Shown here piece after piece: positions 1 to 7,412 of a stretch of 24,911 bases of DNA. The stretch is from Gemmatimonadota bacterium. Lineage in GTDB: Bacteria; Gemmatimonadota; Gemmatimonadetes; Longimicrobiales; Longimicrobiaceae. A program made the translations under genes and the position numbers. Under the pieces are notes generated by a model. The model made no database searches. It saw only the letters and a program-made list of their open reading frames with translations, and was not told where the DNA came from. The stretch covers positions 1 to 24,911 of the forward strand of contig JAHWJJ010000005.1 of assembly GCA_019348475.1 (NCBI GenBank). The letters are read 5' to 3'. Within the stretch, counting starts at the first letter, position 1. Every line of letters starts with the position of its first letter.

Positions 1-1
1 C

Positions 2-1111
2 ATCACCTCCAACGCCCACGCCAACACCGGGGACGGGGTGGCGATCGCGTACCGGCGCGGCATCGCGCTGGAAGACATGGAGTTCTACCAGTTCCACCCC
101 ACGGGCATCTACCGCCTGGGGATCCTGATCACCGAGGGCGCGCGCGGCGAGGGCGGCATCCTGCGCAACGACCTGGGCGAGCGCTTCATGGAGCGCTACG
201 CGCCGACGATGAAGGACCTGGCGTCGCGCGACGTGGTTTCCCGCGCCATCAGCAAGGAGATCCGGGAGGGGCGGGGGATCAACGGCAAGAAGATGGTCTA
301 CCTGGACGCCACGCACCTGGGGTCGGAGGTGATCGAGGGGAAGCTTCCCGACATCGCCGACTTCTGCCGGACGTACCTGGGGATCGACCCGGTGAAGGAG
401 CCCATGCCGATCCAGCCCACGGCGCACTACGCCATGGGCGGCATTCCCACCGACGTCAACTGCCGCGTGCTGCGCGACGGGACCGAGGTGCTCCCCGGCT
501 TCTACGCGGCGGGCGAGGTGGCGTGCGTTTCGGTGCACGGCGCCAACCGGCTGGGCACCAACTCGCTGCTGGACCTGGTGGTCTTCGGGCGCCGCGGGGG
601 GCTGGCGATGGCGGATTTCTGCCAGACGGCGGAGCTGCCGCCCCTGCCCGCCAACCCCACGGAGTTCGCGGAGGAGCAGTTCTCGCGTCTGCTCAGCGTG
701 CAGAAGGGCGAGCCGGCCGCGAAGCTGCGCGAAGAGATGCAGGACGTGATGCAGGACGACGTGGGCATCTACCGCACCGGCGACGGGATGGCGGCGGCGC
801 TGGAGCGGGTGCGCGGGCTGAAGGAGCGCTACCGCGGTGTGGCCGTGGGCGACCGGGGGACGCGCTTCAACACCGACCTGCTGGAGGCGTGGGAGCTGGG
901 GAACCTGCTGGACCTGGCCGAGGTGACCACGGCGGCCGCGCTGAACCGCAAGGAGAGCCGCGGCGCCCACATGCGCGAGGACTACGAGAAGCGCAACGAC
1001 GAGGAGTGGATGAAGCACACGCTCACCACGCGCACGGCGGACGGCGGCATCGACATCACCTACAAGCCGGTGACGGTGACCCGGTTCGAGCCCAAGGAGA
1101 GGGTGTACTGA
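2..1111 (+). CDS. sdhA: Succinate dehydrogenase/fumarate reductase flavoprotein subunit (3' part)
   Basis: This is the FAD-binding catalytic subunit of complex II, which oxidises succinate to fumarate at the inner membrane. The window cuts off the N-terminus: the frame is open from base 2. Visible family motifs are HPTG (nt 95-106), the RGEGGIL stretch, ASRDVVSRA with its catalytic-type Arg, TAHYAMGG and the FAD-proximal HGANRLGTNSLLDLVVFG. The C-terminal capping region runs to a TGA that overlaps the sdhB start (TGATG), so the two genes are translationally coupled in one operon. No membrane-anchor gene (sdhC/D) is visible and it is presumably upstream. Nothing is unusual in the gene itself. 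However, a decayed copy of its nt 520-735 region lies at 17881-18070, inside the distal part of the cassette array. Identification is firm; the SdhA versus FrdA assignment is by general similarity only. Confidence 0.97.
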   Translation: MTSNAHANTGDGVAIAYRRGIALEDMEFYQFHPTGIYRLGILITEGARGEGGILRNDLGERFMERYAPTMKDLASRDVVSRAISKEIREGRGINGKKMVYLDATHLGSEVIEGKLPDIADFCRTYLGIDPVKEPMPIQPTAHYAMGGIPTDVNCRVLRDGTEVLPGFYAAGEVACVSVHGANRLGTNSLLDLVVFGRRGGLAMADFCQTAELPPLPANPTEFAEEQFSRLLSVQKGEPAAKLREEMQDVMQDDVGIYRTGDGMAAALERVRGLKERYRGVAVGDRGTRFNTDLLEAWELGNLLDLAEVTTAAALNRKESRGAHMREDYEKRNDEEWMKHTLTTRTADGGIDITYKPVTVTRFEPKERVY

Positions 1112-1935
1112 TGGCCGCCCCCACTCCCCGGCCGCGCCGCGACACCATGGGCGCCGCGGCCACCCGCGCGGCGAACACGTTCAACCAGCGCATCACGCTG
1201 CGCATCCTGCGCTATGACGCGGAGACGGGCGGCAAGCCGGAGTACCGCGAGTACACGGTGGACGCGGACCCCACGGACCGCGTGCTGGATGCGCTGAACA
1301 CGGTCAAGTGGTACCAGGACGGCACGCTCACCTACCGCCGCAGCTGCGCGCACGGCATCTGCGGATCGGATGCCATGCGCATCAACGGGGTGAATCGGCT
1401 CGCCTGCAAGGTCCTGATCCGCGACGTGGGGAACCACGTGACCATCGAGCCGCTGATGGGGTTCCGGGTGCTCAAGGACCTGGTGGTGGACATGGAGCCG
1501 TTCTTTGCGCAGTACCGCTCCGTGCTCCCCTTCCTGGTGAGCGACGCAGCGGTGCCGCCGGACGGCCGCGAGCGCATCCAGTCCGTGGACGACCGCGAGC
1601 GCTTCGACGACACGACCAAGTGCATCCTGTGCGCGGCGTGCACCACCAGCTGCCCCAGCTTCTGGGCGGACGAGAACTTCGTGGGCCCCGCGGCCATCGT
1701 GAACGCGCACCGCTTCATCTTCGACTCGCGGGATGACGCGGCGGACGAGCGGCTGGAGATCCTGAACGACCGTGAAGGCGTGTGGCGCTGCCGCACCATC
1801 TTCAACTGCACCGAGGCCTGCCCCCGCGAGATCCGCATCACCAAAGCCATCGGCGAGGTGAAGAAGGCGATCCTCAAAGGCAGCGCCCGCGCCGAGCCCA
1901 TCCGCCACGTGACGGGCGCGCACGCCCACGGCTAA
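1111..1935 (+). CDS. sdhB: Succinate dehydrogenase iron-sulfur subunit
   Basis: This 274-aa electron-transfer subunit of complex II passes electrons from the SdhA flavin to quinone. The N-terminal plant-type ferredoxin domain has C79, C84, D87 and C99; Asp replaces the third Cys of the 2Fe-2S site, as in E. coli SdhB. The C-terminal domain has CILCAACTTSCP (C171, C174, C177, C181) plus C227, C233 and C237 for the 4Fe-4S and 3Fe-4S clusters. The start ATG overlaps the sdhA stop (TGATG). A hairpin terminator follows at 1965-1992. The last roughly 65 codons and the terminator recur in diverged form at 3229-3506, after the RelA/SpoT gene, and a smaller relic of the C227/C237 region is at 19148-19197. 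The intact copy here is complete and looks functional. Confidence 0.97.
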   Translation: MAAPTPRPRRDTMGAAATRAANTFNQRITLRILRYDAETGGKPEYREYTVDADPTDRVLDALNTVKWYQDGTLTYRRSCAHGICGSDAMRINGVNRLACKVLIRDVGNHVTIEPLMGFRVLKDLVVDMEPFFAQYRSVLPFLVSDAAVPPDGRERIQSVDDRERFDDTTKCILCAACTTSCPSFWADENFVGPAAIVNAHRFIFDSRDDAADERLEILNDREGVWRCRTIFNCTEACPREIRITKAIGEVKKAILKGSARAEPIRHVTGAHAHG

Positions 1936-1964
1936 GCGCGTGGGTTGCATCGGGGCACGAGACC

Positions 1965-1995
1965 GGCCCTGCGGCGATGATGCCGCGGGGCCTTT
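1965..1995 (+). terminator. Intrinsic terminator after sdhB
   Basis: GGCCCTGCGGC pairs with GCCGCGGGGCC (11 bp, one G-T pair) around a GATGAT loop and is followed by a short TTT run. It lies 29 bases after the sdhB stop. A near copy with a 12-bp stem follows the partial sdhB at 3477-3506. Confidence 0.75.
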
Positions 1996-2020
1996 ATCGC
2001 CACAATAGGGAGGGCTGAAC

Positions 2021-3169
2021 ATGCTCGACAAAGCCGCTTTTCTCGCCGAATATCGCATCAGCGACGAGCAGTTTGCCGAATCCAAGCTGGATTGGGGCGA
2101 ACTGGTGGCGATCCACGATGAGTTCCTCGCAAACCGGTCGGAGTATCTGGCCGTCGCTAACTTCATCAGTGAGCGCTTGCAGACGTTGCCGGGCGTCCAC
2201 TCGATCAAGCTGCGCGTCAAGGACCCGGCCCACCTGATAGAAAAGATCGTTCGGAAACGGATTGCTGATCCAACTCGCGACATCGGCAGAGACAACTACA
2301 CGACAGCCTTGACGGATTTGATCGGCCTTCGCGCCCTCCATCTGTTCAAGGACGGGTGGCTGCCCATCCATGATGCGATTTCGGGCACATGGGATTTGCA
2401 CGAGCCTCCAGTGGCGAACATCCGAAGAGGTGATCCGGAGGAACTGGTGGAACAGTTTCGATCTGCCGGGTGCGAAATCAACGAGCACGAGTTTGGCTAC
2501 CGCTCCATCCACTACCTTGTTCGTTCCAGGCCGTCGAAGCATGAGTACATCGCCGAAATTCAGGTCCGCACGATCTTTGAGGAAGGGTGGAGTGAAATTG
2601 ATCATCAGATCCGATACCCATATGAGATGGACAACTCCATTCTTGCGCAATTCTTGGTGGTGTTCAATCGTCTAGCAGGTTCTGCGGATGAAATGGGTTC
2701 GTTCGTCCAGCGACTGAAACGTGATTTGCACGAACGGGAAGCGGCAGCGGCCTCTGCACTTTCAGAAAAGAACGCGCTGATCAACACGCTTCAGGAGCAG
2801 ATTGAGCAATTGAAGGTGACCAGGCCGGAGAAAGAGAAGTTGAAGCGTAGCGTTAAGGATATCGAACGCTCAATCAGTAGTCCGACCACGCTTTCGCTTC
2901 TAGAATCTGCAATGGGGAAGTTCGCAGAGTGGTCCGACGGGGTCCAACTCGGGTCCATCGCGGCTTCGCGCTTACCACCCGAAGCTCGGCTTATGCGTGC
3001 GGATCTGCCCCTGACCGCTTCGGGCGTTGCCGCGGCGCAAGCTGCTGCCGGTGTTGCACGGCTGACCATGCCGCAAGAGCGCCTCGCGCCGAAGCCCGAA
3101 AAAGTTCCAGATGAGAAGCGTTCTGGTCAAAGCCCATCTGAATCGTCTGGGGACGGCAACGGCGAATGA
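2021..3169 (+). CDS. Stand-alone RelA/SpoT-domain protein with C-terminal coiled coil
   Basis: This 382-aa protein has a (p)ppGpp-synthetase-type nucleotidyltransferase domain. Motifs are DLIGLR (99-104), GYRSIHY (159-165), EIQVRT (179-184), and W190 with H195 in the EEGWSEIDHQ segment. Proteins of this family transfer pyrophosphate to GDP/GTP, and some toxic relatives modify other nucleotides or tRNA. There is no HD hydrolase domain and no TGS/ACT region, so it is not a full-length Rel. About residues 225-290 are heptad-rich (coiled coil), and the tail is low-complexity and Pro/Ser/Glu rich. A GGGAGGG ribosome site lies about 7 bases before the ATG. The gene is visibly less GC-rich than sdhAB, which suggests acquisition. 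It is bracketed by two copies of the sdhB 3' end and its stop overlaps the next ATG (ATGA). Whether it is a small alarmone synthetase or a defence/toxSAS-like effector cannot be told from sequence; no antitoxin gene is obvious. Confidence 0.85.
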   Translation: MLDKAAFLAEYRISDEQFAESKLDWGELVAIHDEFLANRSEYLAVANFISERLQTLPGVHSIKLRVKDPAHLIEKIVRKRIADPTRDIGRDNYTTALTDLIGLRALHLFKDGWLPIHDAISGTWDLHEPPVANIRRGDPEELVEQFRSAGCEINEHEFGYRSIHYLVRSRPSKHEYIAEIQVRTIFEEGWSEIDHQIRYPYEMDNSILAQFLVVFNRLAGSADEMGSFVQRLKRDLHEREAAAASALSEKNALINTLQEQIEQLKVTRPEKEKLKRSVKDIERSISSPTTLSLLESAMGKFAEWSDGVQLGSIAASRLPPEARLMRADLPLTASGVAAAQAAAGVARLTMPQERLAPKPEKVPDEKRSGQSPSESSGDGNGE

Positions 3170-3447
3170 CATCCACGTTGCTTGACGTTTGTCAGGGGCC
3201 TGCGGGGTCCTGGCTGAACCGCATGCGGGAGCACGGCGGCGGCGAGCGTGCGGAGGAGCGGCTGGACATCCTGAACGACCGCGAAGGTGTGTGGCGCTGC
3301 CGCACCATCTTCAACTGCACCGAGGCCTGTCGCCGCGAGATCCGCATCACCAAGGCCATCGGCGAGGTGAAGAAGGCCATCCTCAAAGGCAGCGCCCGCG
3401 AAACGTCCGTCCGGCACTCGGCCGCCGCGCACGCGCACGGCGGCTGA
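3166..3447 (+). pseudogene. Truncated second sdhB: C-terminal fragment
   Basis: This open frame (93 codons) is homologous to the last roughly 65 residues of SdhB from about 3229 onward, including the WRCRTIFNCTEAC segment. It lacks the 2Fe-2S domain and the CxxCxxC cluster, and the Pro after the last cluster Cys is replaced by Arg, so it cannot make a working iron-sulfur subunit. Differences from the intact copy are mostly at third codon positions, which indicates a diverged paralogue or foreign allele, not a recent copying event. The frame opens with an ATG overlapping the RelA/SpoT stop (ATGA), so it might still be translated by coupling. The first roughly 20 codons (3166-3228) do not match sdhB. 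A decayed fragment is the simplest reading; an expressed small protein is possible. Confidence 0.8.
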
Positions 3448-3506
3448 CCGGCGGATTTCGCATCACGGCACGAGACCGGCCCCGCGGCGACGATGCCGCG
3501 GGGCCG
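3229..3506 (+). repeat. Diverged direct repeat of the sdhB 3' end and terminator
   Basis: This segment repeats 1739-1994 in the same orientation: about 150 bases with only about 8 differences, then a more diverged tail, then a conserved CACGAGACCGGCCC block and the terminator hairpin. The pair flanks the RelA/SpoT gene and resembles the outcome of integration into a gene 3' end, or of a partial tandem duplication. Confidence 0.85.
3477..3506 (+). terminator. Terminator-like hairpin after the partial sdhB
   Basis: CGGCCCCGCGGC pairs perfectly with GCCGCGGGGCCG over 12 bp around a GACGAT loop. There is no T-tract. It corresponds to the hairpin behind the intact sdhB. Confidence 0.6.
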
Positions 3507-3530
3507 CCGTACATCCGCACCTCACCGTGC

Positions 3531-3550
3531 AGCCGAGAATTGTCTCGGCT
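3531..3550. other. Short perfect hairpin downstream of the integrase
   Basis: AGCCGAGA and TCTCGGCT form an 8-bp perfect stem with an ATTG loop. It lies between the sdhB-type hairpin and the 3' end of the convergent integrase gene and may act as a terminator for the latter. Its role is inferred. Confidence 0.35.
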
Positions 3551-3598
3551 CGAGGTCGGTAGAGCGCGCAAGGTGAGCGCGGCCTGTGAATCCCGGCG

Positions 3599-4478
3599 TC
3601 AGTGGTCCAGCGGACTGCGTACGCCGCGGCCGCCGCGGTTCAGCACGTGGGTGTAGATCATCGTGGTGCGCACGTCCGCGTGGCCGAGCAGTTCCTGCAC
3701 GGTGCGGATGTCATACCCGTCTTCGAGCAGGTGCGTGGCGAACGAGTGGCGGAGCGTGTGGCACCCGGCGGGCTTCACGATAACCGCCCGGCGGACGGCG
3801 CTCCCCACCGCCTTCTGGATGGATGACTCGGAGAGGTGGTGGCGGCCCCGGCGGCCCGAGCGGGGATTTGTGGACAGGCGGCCCGAGGGAAAGACGTACT
3901 GCCATGCCCACTCCCGCTCAGCCCCGGACTTCTTCCGGTCGAGCGCATGCGGAAGCGCGACGGCTCCGAACCCCGCAGCCAGGTCGCGTCGGTGCAGCGC
4001 GCGGCCCTTCTCCAGGTGCGCCATCAGCGGCTCGCGCAGCCGTTCAGGGAAGCATCGTGGTGCGGTCCTTGTCACCCTTACCCTGCCGCACCACCACGGC
4101 GCGCCGGTCGAAGTCGATGTGTTTTACTCGCAGCCGCAGCGCCTCCAGCAGTCTGAGGCCGCCGCCGTAGAGCAGGCCGGCCACCAGCGCGTGGACTCCG
4201 GTTAGTTGCGCCATCACCATCCGCACTTCGTCGCGAGTGAGGACCGTCGGCACGCGTCGCGACCACCGGGCGCGGACCGCCTCCTCGATGCGCGGAAGCT
4301 CGATCTCCAGCACGTCGCGGTACAGAAACAGGCGTCCGGAGAGCGCCTGGTTCTGCGTGGACGCGGCCACGTTCCGCTCAACGGCGAGCCACGTGAGGAA
4401 CGCCTGGATCTCACGCGCACCCATGTCGCGAGGGTGCCGCTTGCCGTGATGCACTATGGCCACGTGGGAGCCGCACAT
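3599..4478 (-). pseudogene. intI: Integron integrase, frameshifted and N-terminally truncated
   Basis: This is a tyrosine recombinase of the integron class, the enzyme that inserts and excises cassettes at attI and attC. It is in two frames. The first (4478 to 4044) has [16 protein letters not shown], box I with [13 protein letters not shown] (catalytic Arg) and the GKGDKDR lysine region. The second (to 3599) has the IntI-specific insert with the [11 protein letters not shown] and DPRSG-like [13 protein letters not shown] region, box [30 protein letters not shown] (His and nucleophile Tyr) and the GVRSPLDH end. Dropping one base (A at 4046) joins them as [10 protein letters not shown], matching the family, so this is a single +1 insertion. 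The start is also damaged: the roughly 45 N-terminal residues normally ahead of HGKRHP are not found in frame, only degenerate sequence at 4479-4585. The gene points away from the array, as usual for integrons. It is probably inactive unless the frameshift is an assembly error. Confidence 0.9.
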
Positions 4479-4697
4479 TGGTTCCCGGTAACACGCGGAA
4501 CAAGAGCGCTATCCCGCCACCGTGCGTACATATCCGCTCAACATCCCGCGGCAGATGACGCATCGGGTTACGTGCGCGCGATTTAGTGCCGCTTGACGAT
4601 TGCGTGGCCGAGTATTATCTGGATCTGAGCGGATTCGGCCTAAACCCTCCGGCCGTGGTGTTGGCCGGACTTCCGTCCACTGAACAACCAGTTAGGC
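4479..4697 (+). other. Candidate attI region with first GTTAGGC core
   Basis: This stretch lies between the integrase remnant and the first cassette gene, where attI and Pc normally sit. A GTTAGGC core is at 4691-4697, and a GCCTAAA lies 60 bases upstream at 4638-4644. Between them is a small hairpin (CCGGCC/GGCCGG, 8-base loop). It could be attI or a short first attC. No direct repeats typical of class 1 attI were seen. The upstream part holds only degenerate integrase sequence. Confidence 0.45.
4593..4618 (+). promoter_or_regulatory. Weak candidate Pc-like promoter
   Basis: TTGACG (4593-4598) and TATTAT (4613-4618) face the cassette array, but the 14-base spacer is shorter than the usual 16-18. 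The position would suit a cassette promoter; activity is uncertain. Confidence 0.3.
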
Positions 4698-4722
4698 CGC
4701 TGGATAAGCATCGCAGGGGCAC

Positions 4723-5715
4723 ATGGTGGGCATCTTCACAGAGCAGTCCGAACTCCTGTCTCAGCAAGCCAACGTGCGAGAAACCGACGGCAACCCCACA
4801 GCGAACTCTCTTCCAGAAGGCATCTCGGAGAGTGCTTTGAAGGAAGGCATTGCCCGCTCGGGCTATCCGGTCCAAGGACTGGTGGCAGCCGAGCTCCTCA
4901 AACACTGTCATGTTTCTGAGGAATGGGGATTTCGTGACCAGCAGACGGGAGATCATCGATCTCTCGATGTCCGTGCGTCATTCTTCACGCAGCCGCCGGA
5001 GGGCCGACAGATCCAGCAGCTCCTGTACCTCCTAATTGAATGTAAGCGCTCGACGAAGCCGTTTATCTTTTTCAAGACAGTGACTGATCGCCAACTGCCG
5101 GGCATCCAGATCAGCGGGATCGGCGGGCGTCTTGAGCTCAAGGATGAACGTGGGCGGACGCGAATTGAGACCCCCGTTGCTGAGATGCTTGGTCTTGAGG
5201 ACCTCGAGTGGTTTTCCACAGCGACTCCCGTAGTAACGTCGTTCGCGGTGGCTCATCCGAAGGGAAAGAGTCCAGTGGAGTTATCCGGTACTGAGGCGTA
5301 CAACGGTGCAGTTCTTCCACTGTGCAAAGCGTTGGACTTTGCCCGGTCTCGCGCACCCGATGGAGACCGTAAAAGCTTTATCTATCCCACAGTTCATATA
5401 CCGGTGCTTGTCTTAGACGCGCCCATGCTTTTGGTTGAGGACCCGTCGCATGCGGATGATCCGTTGCTCGTGCCAAGGCTCAGGATATTGAGGCATGAGG
5501 CCTCCGCCGAGAACAAGGCGTGGGCACGTGACAGGATATATCAGATCGAGGTGGTACACCTCGCCCACCTTGACCGATTTATCGAGGAAGTCACCTCGCT
5601 CAAAGATCGGCTATGGGCAGCCGTGTTGGAGAAGGAGCCGATCTTGCGGTCTGGTGGCGGGATCGTGCCAGACTTGGCTAACTGGTCCGCTTCTGATGTG
5701 CGCCCACTGTCGTAA
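4723..5715 (+). CDS. Cassette gene: hypothetical protein with PD-(D/E)XK-like motif
   Basis: This 330-aa protein is the first cassette gene after the integrase. No named family is certain. Residues about 55-115 look like a restriction-endonuclease-like core: E57 in a helix, D82 in RSLDVRAS, then a hydrophobic strand ending in IECKRS (E106, K108) followed by TKPFIFF, so the D...ExK spacing fits a PD-(D/E)XK nuclease fold. The rest (residues 120-330) has no motif I recognise. It has no signal peptide or membrane helix and is probably cytosolic. Codon use is clearly less GC-rich than sdhAB, as expected for a captured cassette. The ATG at 4723 lies 26 bases after the GTTAGGC core, and a full attC follows 94 bases after the stop. 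DNA cleavage or defence is a hypothesis resting on three residues. Confidence 0.7.
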   Translation: MVGIFTEQSELLSQQANVRETDGNPTANSLPEGISESALKEGIARSGYPVQGLVAAELLKHCHVSEEWGFRDQQTGDHRSLDVRASFFTQPPEGRQIQQLLYLLIECKRSTKPFIFFKTVTDRQLPGIQISGIGGRLELKDERGRTRIETPVAEMLGLEDLEWFSTATPVVTSFAVAHPKGKSPVELSGTEAYNGAVLPLCKALDFARSRAPDGDRKSFIYPTVHIPVLVLDAPMLLVEDPSHADDPLLVPRLRILRHEASAENKAWARDRIYQIEVVHLAHLDRFIEEVTSLKDRLWAAVLEKEPILRSGGGIVPDLANWSASDVRPLS

Positions 5716-5808
5716 AGCCGCAGCCGCCTTCCGTCCATCGCTGGGGAGCGGACACGTCAACCATAGCTGACTCAGGTCGCTGAAGGACGACACACGAACG
5801 TAGTAGCG

Positions 5809-5907
5809 GCCTAACAATCGGCTGCAGGGGATGCGGGGCCGTCCACGATTTCGCCGGTTGAAAGATTGTGCGCCGGCCCCGCACCCCTGACCCGTGGGGC
5901 GTTAGAA
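5809..5907 (+). repeat. attC site, family 1, complete
   Basis: R'' GCCTAAC is at 5809-5815 and R' GTTAGAA at 5901-5907. CAGGGG(A)TGCGGGGCCG at 5825-5841 pairs with CGGCCCCGCACCCCTG at 5874-5889: 16 bp with a single unpaired A at 5831, the extrahelical base typical of attC. The apical TTTCGCCGG...GAAA part can fold on itself. This is the model copy for the family. Confidence 0.92.
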
Positions 5908-5932
5908 TGCACACCAGAATACGCGCAACCGG

Positions 5933-6865
5933 ATGACGGATTCTCCTGAGCCGACAGTACCGCCGACGGCAGTTTCAACTCAGGGACCCTCCACGGTTCC
6001 TGGCAGCCCGGTGTTTGACTACCGCGGCTTGACGCGCATGTCGCCTATCGCGTCGTGTGTTCTGTCAATACAGGATCTCCAGCGACTCTATCGAGAACTC
6101 GATGCCAAGGCACAGCAGGCGATGGAGAAGCACCTCGCGGCTCTGAAGCGGGCCCCGGATACAAGTGAGGAGGAGTGGGATGCTCTCTTGGCCGAGGGGC
6201 GCCGCGTAGGACACGTAACCGTCTCCGTCCTCGGTAGTCGTGGTGAGCAGATCATGGCAAGCTCGATCGAGGCTTTAGATCCCACGGGTCTCCCCGCCCA
6301 GATCCAACAAATTACGTTCGACAGCGCGGCAGGACCGAAGCAGGCGTACAATATCTTCATGATGAACCGGTTCGTTGTGGAACTCGACTTCACCGAACCG
6401 CCCGGGTTCAACAGTTACAACCCGTGGGATCAGCCAACACCGAATGCGAGCCGAGTTGAGGTGATTGGAGCCGATGATACATGGGTGCTTGGAGTGTACG
6501 AGTCTATTCTTGGGTTCTTCACGCACCGTCAGAAAAAGCGAACATGGCTACACTCGTCAGAGGCGTTTAACCTGCTGAACTGGTTCGTAGGCTTCCCAGT
6601 CGCCCTCTGGACGATTTTCCGGGTTGATAGCGCCGCCGACTTTCTCCAAGGTGCACATCCGGCCTTAAAAGGTGCGTTTTACGTATACCTGTTCTTGGTG
6701 GTACTACTGTTGTTTCGTGCTGTCATTTGGGCGGCCCGATGGCTCTTTCCGATGGTGGAGTTGGAAGAAGCGCGGAGTACCCGAGCGCGAGCCGTGTTTT
6801 GGGTTGTCGTCGGCGGCTTGATTACCGGCCTTCTGTACGATGTACTGAAAACAGTCCTGACCTGA
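5933..6865 (+). CDS. Cassette gene: hypothetical membrane protein
   Basis: This 310-aa protein is not recognised. The N-terminal 25 residues are Pro/Thr/Ser rich. Residues about 45-200 look like a soluble domain with a helical stretch (SIQDLQRLYRELDAKAQQ) and a segment of alternating hydrophobicity. Three hydrophobic segments follow near residues 213-232, 243-266 and 285-305, so a soluble N-domain is tied to the membrane by a C-terminal three-helix region. It has moderate GC, unlike the flanking chromosome. It starts 25 bases after the preceding attC core, and its stop lies 34 bases before the next attC. No ribosome site is evident, which is common for cassette genes. A role in sensing or defence is conceivable, but nothing in the sequence shows it. 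Confidence 0.75.
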   Translation: MTDSPEPTVPPTAVSTQGPSTVPGSPVFDYRGLTRMSPIASCVLSIQDLQRLYRELDAKAQQAMEKHLAALKRAPDTSEEEWDALLAEGRRVGHVTVSVLGSRGEQIMASSIEALDPTGLPAQIQQITFDSAAGPKQAYNIFMMNRFVVELDFTEPPGFNSYNPWDQPTPNASRVEVIGADDTWVLGVYESILGFFTHRQKKRTWLHSSEAFNLLNWFVGFPVALWTIFRVDSAADFLQGAHPALKGAFYVYLFLVVLLLFRAVIWAARWLFPMVELEEARSTRARAVFWVVVGGLITGLLYDVLKTVLT

Positions 6866-6898
6866 CTGGCATCTCGACCTCGCTGCGGCGCTCGCGCG

Positions 6899-6999
6899 TT
6901 CTAACAATCGGCTGCAGGGGATGCAGGGCCTTGCATGCTTGCGGGCGAGGCGAAGTCTTGCGCGCCGGCCCCGCACCCCTGACCCTTGTGTCGTTAGGC
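6899..6999 (+). repeat. attC site, family 1, complete
   Basis: R'' is TTCTAAC (first base off consensus) and R' is GTTAGGC at 6993-6999. The conserved stem AGGGG(A)TGC...GCACCCCTGACCC is present. The left arm reads GCAGGGCC against GGCCCCGC, so it has one extra mismatch relative to the family. Confidence 0.88.
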
Positions 7000-7068
7000 G
7001 CCTCCGGACCAAGCTCTGGCGCGGCGCGCACACCACGTCTCATCTATTCACCAGAACCCCGAGCCACA

Positions 7069-7320
7069 GTGTCCGATGAAGATAGGAAGTACTACCTGCC
7101 TCCAGAGTTCGGAACAGAGGTGTACCGGACGGAGAAGGACCTCGTGGCAATCCGCCAAGAGGACCTGCTCGGCAACGACGACGCAGTCGTGCTTATCTCG
7201 CCAGAGCGCGTCGACCGCCTGATCCTGATGCTCCGCGCAGTGAAGGACGAGATCCTGACGGATCGTGCGGATGCCGCTGAGGCACGCTCTACCGAACATC
7301 CCCCCGTCTCGAATGGGTAA
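7069..7320 (+). CDS. Cassette gene: small hypothetical protein (83 aa)
   Basis: The GTG start at 7069 (MSDEDRKYYLPPEFG...) is chosen because it is the first plausible start after the attC core at 6993-6999; the longer open frame would read through the attC. The product is a small, acidic, probably cytosolic protein with no Cys and no membrane segment. A central VVLISPERVDRLILMLRAVKDEIL part should form a strand followed by a helix. No family is recognised. The next attC starts 50 bases after the stop. Such short cassette ORFs are common, and coding status is supported by the intact frame filling the space between two attC sites. Confidence 0.65.
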   Translation: MSDEDRKYYLPPEFGTEVYRTEKDLVAIRQEDLLGNDDAVVLISPERVDRLILMLRAVKDEILTDRADAAEARSTEHPPVSNG

Positions 7321-7369
7321 CTTGTTCGAGGCGCGAACGAAGCGCCGCGCGACGGTCGCGCTGGCTGGC

Positions 7370-7412
7370 GCCTAACAATCGGCTGCAGGGGATGCGGGTC
7401 CGTCCATGCTTG
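7370..7412 (+). repeat. attC family 1, left half only
   Basis: R'' GCCTAAC (7370-7376) and CAATCGGCTGCAGGGG(A)TGCGGG follow the family to about 7412. The right arm and R' are missing. What follows is unrelated, very GC-rich sequence leading to the serine hydrolase gene, so a deletion or insertion broke this site. Confidence 0.8.

Noticed and set aside
1060..2295. Long minus-strand open frame opposite sdhB
   Set aside because: It mirrors sdhB codon positions in a GC-rich gene, has low-complexity His/Arg/Val repeats and no family motif.
4586..4840. 84-codon frame just after the integrase
   Set aside because: It overlaps the start of the 4723 gene, crosses the candidate attI core and has no protein-like features.
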